Below are positions 32,620 through 43,927 of a stretch of 64,000 bases of DNA, piece by piece. Under the pieces are notes generated by a model. That model was not told where the DNA came from and made no database searches. It saw only the letters and a program-made list of their open reading frames with translations. The stretch is from Thecaphora thlaspeos (Eukaryota; Basidiomycota; Ustilaginomycetes; Urocystidales; Glomosporiaceae): contig UWYS01000018.1 of the NCBI GenBank assembly GCA_900291925.1, positions 248,001-312,000 of the forward strand. The letters are read 5' to 3'. Numbering within the stretch: position 1 is the stretch's first letter; every line of letters starts with the position of its first letter. The translations under genes and the position numbers were made by a program.

Positions 32620-35600
32620 TGGCTGCGGTAGCGCTGACGATGATCTTAGAGGCCGCAACGGATGGCTCGATTCCAGGGACGAGTCGGAGGCTGCGGCTGC
32701 TGTTAGGGATGAGGATCGAGATTTGTGATGACTGCTGCTACTGCTGTTGCTGGCCCTCGCGCTGGATCCTGGGGCGTCAGGGCGGCGGGATGTTGAAGCG
32801 TGGGTGAGCCGCGGCATACTGCAGTCGCAGCGCCGTAGCCGCTGTGGCCTACCGGCGGCAGCACCAGTGGGCGCTATGAAGCAGTGCGAGCCTGTCGGCA
32901 GCCCTGAGCTCGCCATCGGACAGGATGACTGATGCTTCGAGAGCTCCCGCCGCAGTGGCTGTGGTGCTACAATAGGCAGATAGCTGCAGATTCAGGAGGC
33001 TGATGATGAGATCGATGGCGAAATGGTCATGAAAGCAGAAGGTCGGGCGCCAGGCGGAGGGTCTAAGGGGTGAAGGAGGCGGTCACTGTGCAGCAGAGCG
33101 GGCGGATGCTGTTACCGAAAGAGCGGGCCGGGACGAGGCAGAGAGGACGGTGCCGTGCAGGGGGATGTGGCCTAAGGGCGACGGAGCGAGTGACAGCTGG
33201 TGGAGTGGGGCGCTCGAAGCGGGGTATCGGGCTATAGACAAGGCGATAAACTCGGAATCGGTGGCCGTGACAGTAGAGCGAGGAGGGTCAGGATTGGCTT
33301 TGTGCCGCCACCTTGCCGTACCTCTACGGTTGGTCGGGGTGAGTGAAGAGCGGTGCTGCGCGAGGGTCGGTCGGGACGGTGATGGAAGCCGTCCCCGGCG
33401 GGATGGTTTGGCGATGCCGGAACGGGGGTGCCCAGGGTGAGCCGGCGCGTGTGGGGGGGAAGCGCTCGGTTCTGAACGACGTGAGGAAGCTGAGGAAAGA
33501 GTCAGCGAGCGATGGAACGCTTCACTAGGGCGGTTCGGAGCTAGCAATGTCGGAGAAAGGCTGCGAAAGAGAGTGGGCGCGCGTACGGAAGGTAGAGTGG
33601 GCAGCGAATGTCGAAAAGTAGTGGTCGGAAACGGGAGGACTACCGTAGGCTGGTTGTAAGGCGCTGGGCTGGATATCACTGCGGCTCCGTGCGGGACGGG
33701 CGAGCAGGAGAAAGAGCTACGTGTGTGTCTATGCGAAGAGCTGACGAGTGATAACGCCACCGAAGGGTGAGGACCGGTAACGTGATGACGAAGCTGCGGA
33801 TCGGGGTCGGCCGGTGTAGTGATGGAGTGTCGAGTGATAGAGCGTGTCGACGGAGCGGTGGGACGAAGAGATGGGGGATGCGGATGGACGACGACTCTGA
33901 CTGCGATGGTGCTCGACGGAGAGAGGGATGGTTGAGGAGGAGGCGAGGGTGAGTTGGCGGAATCGCCGGCCCGCCAAACCCCAGCTCAGCTCAGCTCAGC
34001 TCAGCTCAGCTCAGCTCACCTGATGCCTCAGCTTGTCCCCATTACCTCGGAACGGCTAGCGGCCGCCATCCGCGCCTCTCCGCGCCTCTCCGCGCCTCCC
34101 CTCGCCCCTCGCCCCTCGCCCCTCGCCCCTCGCCCCTGGCCCTGGCCCTGCGCCTTGCGCCCTGCGCCCTGCGCCCTGCGCCCTGAAGAGCGCGGGGCCA
34201 GAGCCGTGGGCGCCCCGACTACTAAATAAGAGCACGCCCCTAGGTTTGAATTTGCAAGTGTAGTTGACTTTAAAAAAGCTGTGAAGCAAGGCGAATCGGA
34301 CAACTGCAGTACAAAGCAAGAGGCTCGCTTTGATTAGCATCCAACTCGACCCCAGCCGCGGCCCGCCGCAAAGTTCGAAGCCTGGACCTCCCTTGACCAT
34401 CCCCTGACCATCCCCACCTTCTTCGTAGCGGCGGCTTTGTAAACTATTCGACAAGATTAAACTTATCAGCAGCCTCCGGCGCACGACGTCGTCCTCACCT
34501 CGTCGCGAACCCTCTCTCTTTTCGTCTCGCCCTGCTGAGCTCGCTCGTGAAGGCTGTTATGAAGACGTCCTGGCAATTTCAGCTCTCAAAGGAGTCTCCC
34601 GGCCCCACCAGCCAGACGACCATCTCCAGTGTATGTAGAGCATCACCGTGCGTACCTTCGACCAGCGCAGCCAGCCCGTCCGTCCGTCGCCTCGGACAGG
34701 ATACGTCCGGTCGTCCTGTTTCTCGCCACAGCGGCTCCCGATACCACGGGACAAAGACAGGCGCGAGGCGAGGGCTAGAAGAGTTGAACCTTTGCAAATC
34801 GATGTATGCGTAGCCAGGCTAGCTGGCCACCACGTTGGCGCTGTTCACTTCTGTGGCAGCGGCCCCCATCGTGCGTCACCTGCCGCGGGAGGCTTCGATG
34901 CGGGGGAGAAGAAGAAGCGGTTCGGCGGTTCGGCGGTTCGGCGGGCGAAGAGAGTCTCGACGCGGTCCATTCTTCTTCCTGCCATCCGGAACCGAGAGCG
35001 AGCCACGAAGCCGGGCGCGCGCACGGACGGCCTGGCCAGGCGTGTGTGCGTGTGTGCGTGCGTGTGTTTTGCGGGAGAGGTGAGACGCGGAGGCGCGGAA
35101 TGTGGGCGCGCCCGGCGGGGGGGGGGGCCAGGCGCAGGGCCAGAAGGGCCAGCGAAAAGGCAGGCGAGCGCGAGGCGCGTCGAAACGGGGCTTTGAGCCC
35201 GAGTGCCTGCGTGTCATCTCGTGCGCTGTTGCGGGAGTGCGCTGCTGTGTGACTACAGAGAGTGAGGTGGGCCAGAAGGAACGGCCGCCGCCGCCACCGT
35301 GCGGGCCACACAAGAGGCCCGCCAAGAGGGAGGGAAAGAGAGAGAGGCACGCACGTCCGGACGTGAAATTCTCAACGAGGCGCTCCCCTCGACAAGCACA
35401 TCCAAGTTCAGCAACACCAAGGCCACGCCCAGCACGCAGCAGTCACTTTCTTGTCGACGCCACCTCGCTTCCTTTGACGACCGATCTCCACCATTATCAC
35501 ACCATCTTGTTTCTCACCACGCGGCCCCTTCCCTAGTCTTCGTCTTGTCCGCCTCCGCCTCGCGCTCAGCACCTACACTTTCGCACCCCACCCCGTGGAC

Positions 35601-35680
35601 CCGTCTTCTGCCCGCCACCTTCGGAACCCTCCTCCCCATCCACCTGCCCCTCCTCCCCTCGACCACCGTCGCTTTCCAGC
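32620..35680. other. 3-kb intergenic region upstream of beta-tubulin, rich in tandem repeats
   Basis: No gene is supported; several long open frames exist but all are GC-skew artefacts with repetitive composition. It contains the tandem repeat cluster at 33975-34195, TTCGGCGG triplets (about 34919-34943), a GTGTGTGC tract (35042-35068), a G run near 35117-35127, and a CT-rich stretch directly before the tubulin ATG (about 35440-35680) typical of fungal core promoters. Confidence 0.55.
33975..34195. repeat. Cluster of four tandem repeats
   Basis: First CAGCT repeated about eight times (33975-34016). Then CCGCGCCTCT about three times (about 34070-34104). Then CGCCCCT about five times (about 34103-34138). 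Then GCGCCCT about five times (about 34151-34185). The last three are variants of the same C-rich heptamer/decamer theme. Confidence 0.85.
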
Positions 35681-37994
35681 ATGCGTGAGCTCATCACGTG
35701 AGTTCGCCCCGTCCCATGCCCTTGTCTTGGACGCTGAAGTGGTAGAGGTCAAACAGGGAATTCAACCAAGCGACGTCGCATACTGACCGCCGTACAACCT
35801 GCTCCACCCTCTCACTGTCACCGCTCCGCCCGCTCACACGCTACGCTGCGCAGATTCGCCGCCGGTCAGGCCGGTAATCAGATCAGCAGCTCCTTCTGGC
35901 AGGTCCTCCTCGACGAGCATGGTCTCAGCGGCGACGGCGTAAGTGCATCACCTGGCGCCACGCAGACAGGCAGCCGATTGATCTCGTAACTCATCCAATT
36001 GCCTACGACTGCGCTCCTCCACCGCTCTCCATCTCGCAGCGATACATCGGAACCAACGAGGATGCCCAGCTCGCCAAGGTCGGCGTCTTCTTTGAGCCCA
36101 CCGGCTCGGAGGGCAAGTTTGTCCCTCGGTGAGCATCCGTCCATCCCGCAGTTGTGGGATCCGACGTCCAGCTTCAGGGAGATCCGCGCGCTGACCGTGT
36201 ACGCAACTCCGCGAGCTCCCTCGACTTCTGCATTCGGTTCCCTCCCTCTTCAGTGCGATCCAAGTCGATCTCGAGCCGGGCACGATGGACACAATGCGCT
36301 CGGGACCGCTCGGCAAGCTCTTCCGCCCGGACAACTACATCCACGGCGAGTCGGGCGCCGGCAACAACTTCTCCAAGGGCTTCTACACCGAGGGCGCCGA
36401 GCTGCTCGACCAGGTGCTTGACGTGGCGCGGCAGGAGGCCGAGCGCGCCGACATGCTCCAGGGCTTCCAGCTGCTCCACTCACTCGGAGGCGGCACCGGC
36501 TCAGGTCTCGGCACCAACCTCTTGACGAAGCTGCGCGAGGAGTACCCGGACCGCATGCTTGCCACCTGGTCCGTCCTTCCTTCGCCCAAGGTCTCGGACA
36601 CCGTCGTCGAGCCCTACAACGCCACCCTCTCCTTCCACCAACTCGTAGAGAACTCGGACATGACCTTCTGTCTCGATAACGAGGCGCTCTGTGAGTGCAG
36701 TGCATTGCAGTCCGTTATTGCCGAGCATCGGCGCGCCAGCGTGCATGCGTGATCTCTTCGCTAACTCCTTCGTCTTTGTCCTCACCCTCACCCTCGCCCC
36801 CGTCCCTTGCCACGACGACCGTGCTCCTGCCGCGCAGACGACATCTGCCAGCGCACGCTCAAGACGACGGCGCCCAAGTACAGCGACCTCAACAACATCA
36901 TCAGCTACGCCATGAGCGGCTGCTCGACCACGCTTCGAGTGAGTCCCCCTCGTGCAGGCTCCTGTCTCACGCCTCTTCTTGTCCTCCTCCTCCGGTCTCT
37001 GTGCTGACGGTATGACTGCGACCGCGTCCCTTCTCTGCCCCTACTGCACTCGACGCTCAATAGTTCCCTGGTCAGCTCAACTCGGACCTCAGGAAGATGG
37101 GCGTCAACCTGGTTCCCTTTCCGCGTCTCCACTTCTTCACCTGCGGCTTCGCGCCGCTGGTGGCGCCGGGCAGCAAGGCGTACCAGAGCCTCAAGGTGCC
37201 CGAGCTCGTGGCGCAAGGCTTCGACCCCAAGAATATCATGGCCGCCATCGACCCGCGACGTGAGCACCTCCCAGCCGGGCCCGACGTTCCGCCGAGCGGA
37301 GCGGTCATCCATCTTGCCGCCTTGCTTCGCATCGCTGACGCCTTCCCCTTCGCTTTCCTCCCCCTTGCCACCCACCTTGCTGCGCCACCCGACAGACGGC
37401 AAGTACCTCACAGTAGCGGCCACCTTCCGCGGCGACGTCAACGGGCGCGACGTCGAAAACGAAATGGTCAACATCAAGGAGCGCAACGGCAGCGGCTTCG
37501 TCGAGTGGATCCCCAACAATGTCCTCTCATCGCTCTGCGACATTGCGCCGCCCAACCTAAAGATGAGCGCGACCTTTATCGGCAACACGACGTCGATCCA
37601 GGAGCTCTTCAAGAGGACGCACGACCAATTCTCGCTCATGTTCAGGAGGAAGGCCTTTTTGCACTGGTACACGAGCGAGGGCATGGACGAGATGGAGTTC
37701 ACAGAGGCCGAGAGCAACCTGATGGTGAGTCTCCCCGGCCCGGTTCGGTCCCCGGCGACCCTTTTCCGCGCCTTCCTTTGTCCGTTTGTCTTGCGGTGTA
37801 CTCACAACTCTGTCTCTCTCCTATTCCCTTTTTGACGCCCACGCCGTGCACAGGACCTGATCGCCGAGTACCAACAATACGAATCGGCCGGCGTCGAGGG
37901 CGAAGAGGAACTGTACGAGGAGGAATACATCGAGGAGGACGGTGGAGCGGTGCAGTACGCCGACGAGCAGGGAGACGAAGAGCCGCTCGAATAG
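35681..37994 (+). CDS. Divergent beta-tubulin
   Basis: Eight exons: 35681-35697, 35854-35938, 36040-36128, 36254-36690, 36838-36938, 37064-37259, 37396-37724, 37854-37994. The product is 464 aa, in phase. Family landmarks are the autoregulatory-type start [18 protein letters not shown] (GTP-binding tubulin signature), [41 protein letters not shown] and the acidic tail [13 protein letters not shown]. Beta-tubulin pairs with alpha-tubulin to build microtubules. It is more divergent than a typical fungal copy: FAAGQAGNQ replaces xQAGQCGNQ (nucleotide-contacting Cys12 becomes Ala), and there are many changes in residues 1-60 with a two-residue insertion. At the benzimidazole positions, canonical 167 is Trp (ATWSV) and canonical 198 is Met (DMTFC), while 200 is Phe. 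It may be a second paralogue. Confidence 0.95.
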
Positions 37995-38055
37995 GCAGCA
38001 CGAGCTCGCTTGTTTCTGTTGTATGATTAGTGCCCCTTTCCCCCCTTTCGTCCTC

Positions 38056-38073
38056 CCCCCCCCCCCCCCCCTC
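38056..38073. repeat. Poly-C run
   Basis: A run of roughly 18 C residues in the 3' flank of beta-tubulin; its length may be unreliable in sequencing. Confidence 0.8.
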
Positions 38074-38225
38074 TGAAAAGAAGACAGAATCGAGGTAGAA
38101 GGATAGGTCTCGTCCAAGTCTCGTTACAGTGCAGGCAGAGATGGGGTGTGTGAAAATGTCTTATCGAGCCTAGTTTTTCCCTCCCGCGCTGCTGCTGCTG
38201 CTTCTCTTTCCGGCGTTCGCTAGCT

Positions 38226-40169
38226 CTACAACTGACAATACGCCCAATCCATGATCCCCTTTGTCTTTGGAAAGGTAATGGTAAAGACAGGATGGGTAGG
38301 TTGAAGTGTATTGTTCCTTTTCTCCTCGTCGTCCCTTCCTACGACCGTGCAAGCCTTTGCATCCAACGTCCAAGCTAAAGCGGAAAGATAACAATCCTTC
38401 CTCCAACTTTCCTCTTCCTCCTCACCCTTCCAAATACCCTGCAGTGACTTTCTCGTTTCCTCACTGGGTAAGATACGATGTTGAGATAGACTCATACCTG
38501 CCAGATTGTAGTTGGTATGATAGGCATCTGGTCTCTTTCCCGGTTTATCCCTCAATCCCCCTTTAGGCGCTTGTGCGGCGATGAGGATGTATTCTTGTAA
38601 GGCGATTCGATCGTATAGCGTCGTACCGTCTTGGTCCATCTCCACAAATGTTAACGGTGGAGATGGTGGATCCGTCTTCCAAGAATCTTCAGAGTCACTG
38701 CTACGTCGTGAGGGTTTCTCTTGCTGTTGTCGTTGACCGAGAGACAGTGTGGGTGGCGGTAGTGCAGGCAGCGAGGAAAGACCGTTGAGAGATTCCATCG
38801 ACGCTTTGCCAGGGGCACCTTGTTGTTGTCTCTCGTACTCGTCAACGATCGGAGTGAGGACGGAAAATAGGCCGCCGCCGCAGAACCAGCCGTAGCATCC
38901 GTCAACTAGCTTGTTGGTTCGACCGCGGAAGCCTCCGCCTTCCACGGGTACGCCCTGCAGCGACGTCGCCCAGCGTAGCAGGCGCGGAACGTCGAGCTTC
39001 CCTGCCGAACTGGTCCTTGCTGGCGTCGTTGTCGTAGCGGCCGCCGCCGCCGCTGCCGCTGTCGTCGAGACCGAAAACGAGGTCAGGATCGGTCTGTCGC
39101 CGCAGTATGGCAGCCTCGATAGCGCCAGGTGCGTCGCCAGAGCGCAGTAGGCGTATCCGCCGTGCGCCTCGCCCAGCTGTGGTCGGTAGGCGTTGGGATC
39201 CGCAAGGAATGGAAGCTGGCCCATCGTCATCGTGGTGCCATCGCTACCGGCGCCGCACATGGCCATCGGGTGGCACGAGTACTGCGGCTGCGATCCTGCG
39301 GCCAGACCGCCTTCGTACGTCTGGCAGCTAGCGATGAACTCGCCCAGGCCGCGCACCAGCTGCGGCGTGCAGATGCCTAGCAGCATCGAGACGCTGACGA
39401 CGCAGTAGGACGCGCGTACGTCCACCTCGCCGTTCTCGTGGACGAGGAAGGAGCCGTCGGGCTGCTTGAGCGAGAGCATCCAGTCGTACATCTTGGTGCG
39501 GTCGATGTCGTCCCATCCACCGTTGCCGATCTCGATGCTCTTGCCGTCGCGCACGTCTTGGGCGGAAGGACAGGGTCCGGGTCCGCCGATGGTGGCGAGG
39601 GCGAGGACGGCGGCAAAGGTACTCATCAGGTGGGCGAGCTGGTCCGGGCCGCCGCCGAAACCGCCTGTGGTGCGGTTCTGGAAGGAGAGAAGGGTAGCGA
39701 TGGCACGTGCGCGACCCGATGGGTCGAGTGTAGCGGAGAGGAGATCGTAGGAGTGGAGGATCCAGTAGAGGAGCCAGGCGCGGTTGGTGTCGAACGAGAC
39801 AAAGGGGGCGGGCAAGGGTTCGATTTGCTTGATGAGAAAGTTGAGGTGGGCCTGGCGGTTGAGAGGAGGGACGGGCTGCGGTGAGGCGGGGGCGCTGGCG
39901 CTAGGTTTGGTGCTGTTGAGGCTGTAAGCTGTAGAGGTTGAGGTTGAGGAAGGCGTCGTCTCTGTGGGGAGGGACTGGAGCCAAGGGTTGACGAGGCGCT
40001 GCGAGTCGTGGTTGAGTTGGGGACCAGGGTGGAGATAGTTGAGGGCGAGGTGGCGATGGCTTGCGAAGAGGGAGTGGATGGCGTCTTCAGTCTCTTGCTG
40101 GTCCTCTGTGGTGGCGGAGTAGACGTTGTCGGTGGGCGTGGACCAGGCCGGGTAGGTGGTGGCGGGCAT
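38226..40169 (-). CDS. RAM1: Protein farnesyltransferase beta subunit
   Basis: Single exon of 647 aa, longer than the yeast protein (about 430). It attaches farnesyl to CaaX cysteines with the RAM2 alpha subunit; in smut-type fungi lipopeptide pheromones and Ras are substrates. Prenyltransferase repeats are clear: LLSFQNRTTGGFGGGPDQLAHL, MLSLKQPDGSFLVHENGEVDVRASYC, SCQTYEGGLAAGSQPQ, HGGYAYCALA and GGFRGRTNKLVDGCYGWFCGG. The zinc ligands are the Asp and Cys of LVDGCY (about residues 423-425) and the His of DAYHTNY (about 551). Extra length lies in a Ser-rich linker between the last two ligands and an N-terminal extension. The ATG MPATTYPAW begins 40 codons before conserved sequence. It is head to head with the metallohydrolase gene. 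Confidence 0.95.
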   Translation of the reverse strand: MPATTYPAWSTPTDNVYSATTEDQQETEDAIHSLFASHRHLALNYLHPGPQLNHDSQRLVNPWLQSLPTETTPSSTSTSTAYSLNSTKPSASAPASPQPVPPLNRQAHLNFLIKQIEPLPAPFVSFDTNRAWLLYWILHSYDLLSATLDPSGRARAIATLLSFQNRTTGGFGGGPDQLAHLMSTFAAVLALATIGGPGPCPSAQDVRDGKSIEIGNGGWDDIDRTKMYDWMLSLKQPDGSFLVHENGEVDVRASYCVVSVSMLLGICTPQLVRGLGEFIASCQTYEGGLAAGSQPQYSCHPMAMCGAGSDGTTMTMGQLPFLADPNAYRPQLGEAHGGYAYCALATHLALSRLPYCGDRPILTSFSVSTTAAAAAAAATTTTPARTSSAGKLDVPRLLRWATSLQGVPVEGGGFRGRTNKLVDGCYGWFCGGGLFSVLTPIVDEYERQQQGAPGKASMESLNGLSSLPALPPPTLSLGQRQQQEKPSRRSSDSEDSWKTDPPSPPLTFVEMDQDGTTLYDRIALQEYILIAAQAPKGGLRDKPGKRPDAYHTNYNLAGMSLSQHRILPSEETRKSLQGIWKGEEEEESWRKDCYLSALAWTLDAKACTVVGRDDEEKRNNTLQPTHPVFTITFPKTKGIMDWAYCQL

Positions 40170-40365
40170 CTTGTCGAGTGCGAGGCAGGGGGAGATGAGA
40201 GAGACGGAGGTGGTGGTGACAAGGGAGACGGGAGGCTGGAGCTGGGGCGGTGTGTGGTTGCTCGTTGTGAGGCGGCCCTTTGTGGTGTGCGTGTGTGAGA
40301 GAATTTAGAGAGGGTGTGTGAGCGTGTGTGGTTGGTGACAAGGAAAGACAAAGGGGAGGCGAGCG

Positions 40366-40412
<47 letters not shown>

Positions 40413-40987
40413 AGTGGAGAGAGAGGCGCCTCGTTGGCTTTTCCTCCACTTTGCCTGGACCCTGCACCTCTGTCCGCTGCCAAACGGCAAGCGGCGCGTC
40501 GTGGCTCCATCCGTGATCTCGGCTCCGGCCGCGGCGACGGCAGCCACTGCGACGGCAGCCACTGCGCTCTCGCTTTTGCCCTCGCTCTTTCTCTTCGCAC
40601 ATGGCGTCGCCATCAGCCCACGCCCTCTGTGCATCGCAATTACAGCTAAACACACCACCTACTGTACTCTCCCTGACAGTCGACCACCTTGCTCACCCGC
40701 CACTCGCCACAGCAACGTCGGTCGATGTGGTGTGTGGCGCCGTATGCCACGTAGCGCGACTAACAAGTCTGTCGGCCGAGTGGATAACCCATGCGCGTCG
40801 GAATGACACTCCACTCACCCCGCATGAATTTCTCATCTTTTTCTCATTTTTTGGCTGCTGCTCTGGCTATCACGCCGCACCTTCACTCCACCACCATCTG
40901 ACCTCGTGGTCAGCGGCGACGACCTAACGACGACGACGACGACCACAAACACCCTACCATCCGCTACGCAGGCCGCGTCGCCGCACC
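40170..40987. other. Divergent promoter between RAM1 and the NAPE-PLD-like gene
   Basis: No gene is supported. It contains the GA microsatellite, a TACTGTAC palindrome at 40660-40667, and GACGGCAGCCACTGC repeated twice near 40530-40565. Confidence 0.55.
40369..40411. repeat. GA dinucleotide microsatellite, about 21 copies
   Basis: Uninterrupted GA run about 200 bp upstream of the farnesyltransferase ATG, in its likely promoter or leader. Confidence 0.92.
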
Positions 40988-42676
40988 ATGCTCCCCACCG
41001 CCGCCACCAAGCGCTTCCAGTCGCTCGCCCTCACCGCTGGCGCAATCTACGTCTCGGCCTGGGGCATCTACTACATCGCACAGGAGACCATACGCAGGTC
41101 CACCCTCCGCAAGCGCAAGCGTCGCTACCCGCTCCTCGCCCCGCTCCTCCCGCCCCACGCTCTCGCAGCCGGCGTCCGCGTCGCAGAACGCGTCGACGTC
41201 CTCTCAAAGTTGCCCCCGCCCCGCTCCCCCGCCACCTCCACCGCAGCCACCACCGACAAGGCCAGGGGCAAGCGCAGGGCAGATGAAGCCCAACAGCCAC
41301 TCCCGCAACAGCTACACCATCAGCTAGACTCCAACCTCGTCTCCGCCACGCCTCAAAGGCGACCCGAGATGTGGTACGGCAACGCCTCGCACCACGAAGT
41401 TGTCAAGATCCACAGGCGCTTCGCATCTCTCAAGGTGCTCGGCAGGTGGGCCAACGTCGTCCTAGAGTGGCGCGAGCAGGGCGCATGGGAGTGGCTTCTC
41501 TGGAAGGGCTTCTACAGCCTCTTTTACAAGCCCAGGATATGGTGGGACGGCGGGCTCAAGCGCGACCTAAAGACGCCAGAGGGTCGCAGCAGCGTCGAAA
41601 GCCTCCTCCCTGTACACCGCCTTGACATCACCAAGCTCTGGGGCACCGCGCCATCATCGTCATCGTTGTCATCCAACGACAAGCAGCTCGAGTCCCCATC
41701 AGCAACAAAAGCAGCAGCGCCACCACCGCCGTTGATGTCGGCGTCGGCGGCCGCCGTGGAAGAGGGCATTACCTTTACCTGGATCGGCCAGAGCACCTGC
41801 CTGTTCCAGATCCACGGCCTCAACATCCTCACCGACCCCGTCTTTGGCGAGCAGCCGCTCAAGAGCTTCATGAGCCCCACGCGCATGCGCCCCATGCCGT
41901 GCACCTTCGACGAGCTCGTCCAGTCCGGCCGGATCGACGTCATCCTCCTCACCCACAACCACTTTGACCACCTCGACGTCGAGATCCTCCCGCGCGTCCC
42001 GCAGAGCGTGCGGTGGGTCGTTCCGCTCGGCCTGACACCCTTGCTGGAGCAGCACGGTATCGACCCGGCGCAGGTGACCGAGCTCGACTGGTGGGCCTCG
42101 ATGACGCGCGACTTCCACCTCCCCGTCCGACGTCGTGCGGCCGAGACGTCGACCTCGACTTCGCGCCAGCTGAGCGTTACCGCCGTCCCGGCCACCCACT
42201 GGTCGGCGCGCACGCCGCTCGACACCAACACGACGCTGTGGAACTCGTACAGCGTGCGCGTTTTCCCGCCCTCGACCCGCTCCGACCTCTCCGAGGCGCG
42301 TCTCTTCTTCTGCTGCGATACGGGCTACTCGCCCTCTCTCTTCACCGCCATCGGACGCTGTCTCGGCCCCTTTGACGTTGCGGCTGTTCCGATCGGATCG
42401 TACGCGCCAAGGTGGCACATGGCGATCCAGCACATGCACGTCACGGAAAGCGTCCAGGTGATAAAGGACGTCGGGGCGCGCAATGGTTTTGCGATGCACT
42501 GGGGCACGTGGCAAATGAGCGACGAGAGGTGGGACGATCCGCCGCGCGAGCTGGCCGAAGAGCTTGAAGAGCGAGGTGAAAGGAAGGAGACGTTGAGGTG
42601 CGTCGGGTTCGGCGAGACCATTGACGTGCCCGTCGGCGTGGAAGTTCCGAGAAAGGCGAGTGGTGCCAAGGGATAG
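40988..42676 (+). CDS. NAPE-PLD-like metallo-beta-lactamase-fold hydrolase
   Basis: Single exon of 562 aa. The core is a zinc metallohydrolase with THNHFDHLD (HxHxDH, residues 322-330), preceded by GITFTWIGQSTCLFQIHGLNILTDPVFG. Further metal ligands are expected in PATHWSART, FFCCDTGYS and the closing FAMHWGTWQM. This combination is that of N-acyl-phosphatidylethanolamine phospholipase D (yeast Fmp30), which releases N-acylethanolamides from membrane lipids. The N-terminus has a short hydrophobic segment (LALTAGAIYVSAWGIYYIA) followed by RRSTLRKRKRR, consistent with anchoring in a mitochondrial or other membrane. A poorly conserved linker (about 75-150) and a Ser/Ala insert before the catalytic domain add length. 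Confidence 0.88.
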   Translation: MLPTAATKRFQSLALTAGAIYVSAWGIYYIAQETIRRSTLRKRKRRYPLLAPLLPPHALAAGVRVAERVDVLSKLPPPRSPATSTAATTDKARGKRRADEAQQPLPQQLHHQLDSNLVSATPQRRPEMWYGNASHHEVVKIHRRFASLKVLGRWANVVLEWREQGAWEWLLWKGFYSLFYKPRIWWDGGLKRDLKTPEGRSSVESLLPVHRLDITKLWGTAPSSSSLSSNDKQLESPSATKAAAPPPPLMSASAAAVEEGITFTWIGQSTCLFQIHGLNILTDPVFGEQPLKSFMSPTRMRPMPCTFDELVQSGRIDVILLTHNHFDHLDVEILPRVPQSVRWVVPLGLTPLLEQHGIDPAQVTELDWWASMTRDFHLPVRRRAAETSTSTSRQLSVTAVPATHWSARTPLDTNTTLWNSYSVRVFPPSTRSDLSEARLFFCCDTGYSPSLFTAIGRCLGPFDVAAVPIGSYAPRWHMAIQHMHVTESVQVIKDVGARNGFAMHWGTWQMSDERWDDPPRELAEELEERGERKETLRCVGFGETIDVPVGVEVPRKASGAKG

Positions 42677-43604
42677 GATCGCGTCGCTCGACATCGTCTG
42701 TCCCCTGTCTGCGCTCCCCCTTTCGTCGTCGCTCTCTCGTCTTGATCGAAGTAGAGATGCGACGTGTATCGTATCGAGTAGAAGCACCGTTGTCGATGGA
42801 TTCGCCTGGGCGCGGACCCGATGCAACGTTTAGAAGACGCACGCAAGTAAACAGTACCCCCCACTCGCGCTGCTCCCCCAACACCCGCAAGCAATAGAAG
42901 TAACGGACACCCGCAACGTAATGGACGATCCTCTATCGTCGGTCGGAGAGAAGATCTGTACACGGCTTCGCGGTTGATGACGATAGCGACATGTCGAGTC
43001 CTTACTCAGCTCCGCTTAATGAGCAGTATTGACTTTGTTGATGGGTGGTGATGTTTCACTTGGTACATCGTCGTCGGGCTGTGCATCGTTCTAATCGTTC
43101 CGACCGAGGGGGTCCTGATCTGTCGGTCCATCTCCCGTCCCTATCGACCTGTGACAATGCATGCAGAGAGATTCGGGCGCGAACGAGCAATCAAAGGCAA
43201 GAATCCCCATTGTGCAGAGGGGCTCAGCAAAAGTCAATGACTTCGACCACTATTCTTACAATGGCGAGGTAGACAATGCGCTATACATCTGCTGCGGCAC
43301 ACTTGATTCGCACTCATAGCGACGCACCTTTCTACACACTACTGTATGGTACGAATGAAACTAAGACGCGGCTTAACGTCGTCCTATCGGATAACAAAGG
43401 AAACCAACGGCGAAAAAAAAGAAAAAAGAAAAACAATCATCCCAGTCCGTCGGTGTGTCGGGATCGAAAAAACTGATGCACCGCTCGACAAAAGGAAACT
43501 CCCCTTGTGACCGTCAAGCTGAGAAATGACGATGTCCGTTGGCGGTGTTTTTCGTCGTTGCATCGGTGAATTTCCAAGAGACGAGGTCCAGAGGAGTACG
43601 TAGT

Positions 43605-43927
43605 TAGGTGCTGGCTCGGCGAAATGAACCCGTCCTAATTGAATCTGACCCTCGATAGGGCAACGAGCAGAGCTTCGGAGTTGGCCGTACACACTCACAC
43701 TAAGTTAAGGGTAGCCTACTACTGCCCCTTTGTTGCCAACGGCGCGATACAAGCAGATAGGTCCATCGTTTCATCCTCCCTTCTTCCCTCCGTACTGTAT
43801 GCAAGTACAGTAGCAGGCTACCCTTAACTTAGTGTGAGTGTGTACGGCCAACTCCGAAGCTCTGCTCGTTGCCCTATCGAGGATCAGATTCGATTAGGAC
43901 GGGTTCATTTCGCCGAGCCAGCACCTA
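43605..43927. repeat. Large inverted repeat (118-bp arms, 87-bp loop), possible foldback MITE
   Basis: Left arm 43605-43722 and right arm 43810-43927 are reverse complements, with only about three mismatches over 118 bp. The outer ends read TAGGTGCTGG and CCAGCACCTA, so both termini carry TA as in Tc1/mariner/pogo-type insertions, but no separate target-site duplication is seen. No coding capacity. The loop itself contains a small TACTGTA..TACAGTA hairpin. Confidence 0.93.

Noticed and set aside
34360..34400. GTTCGAA resembling a tRNA T-loop
   Set aside because: Flanking bases do not form a T-stem, and no D-arm, anticodon arm or acceptor stem is found.
33083..35350. Several long open frames on both strands upstream of beta-tubulin
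   Set aside because: Composition is repetitive, frames conflict, and none contains a recognisable domain; they follow GC skew and tandem repeats.
40369..40411. GA run and other evenly spaced repeats as a CRISPR-like array
   Set aside because: Simple microsatellites without spacers in a eukaryotic sequence.
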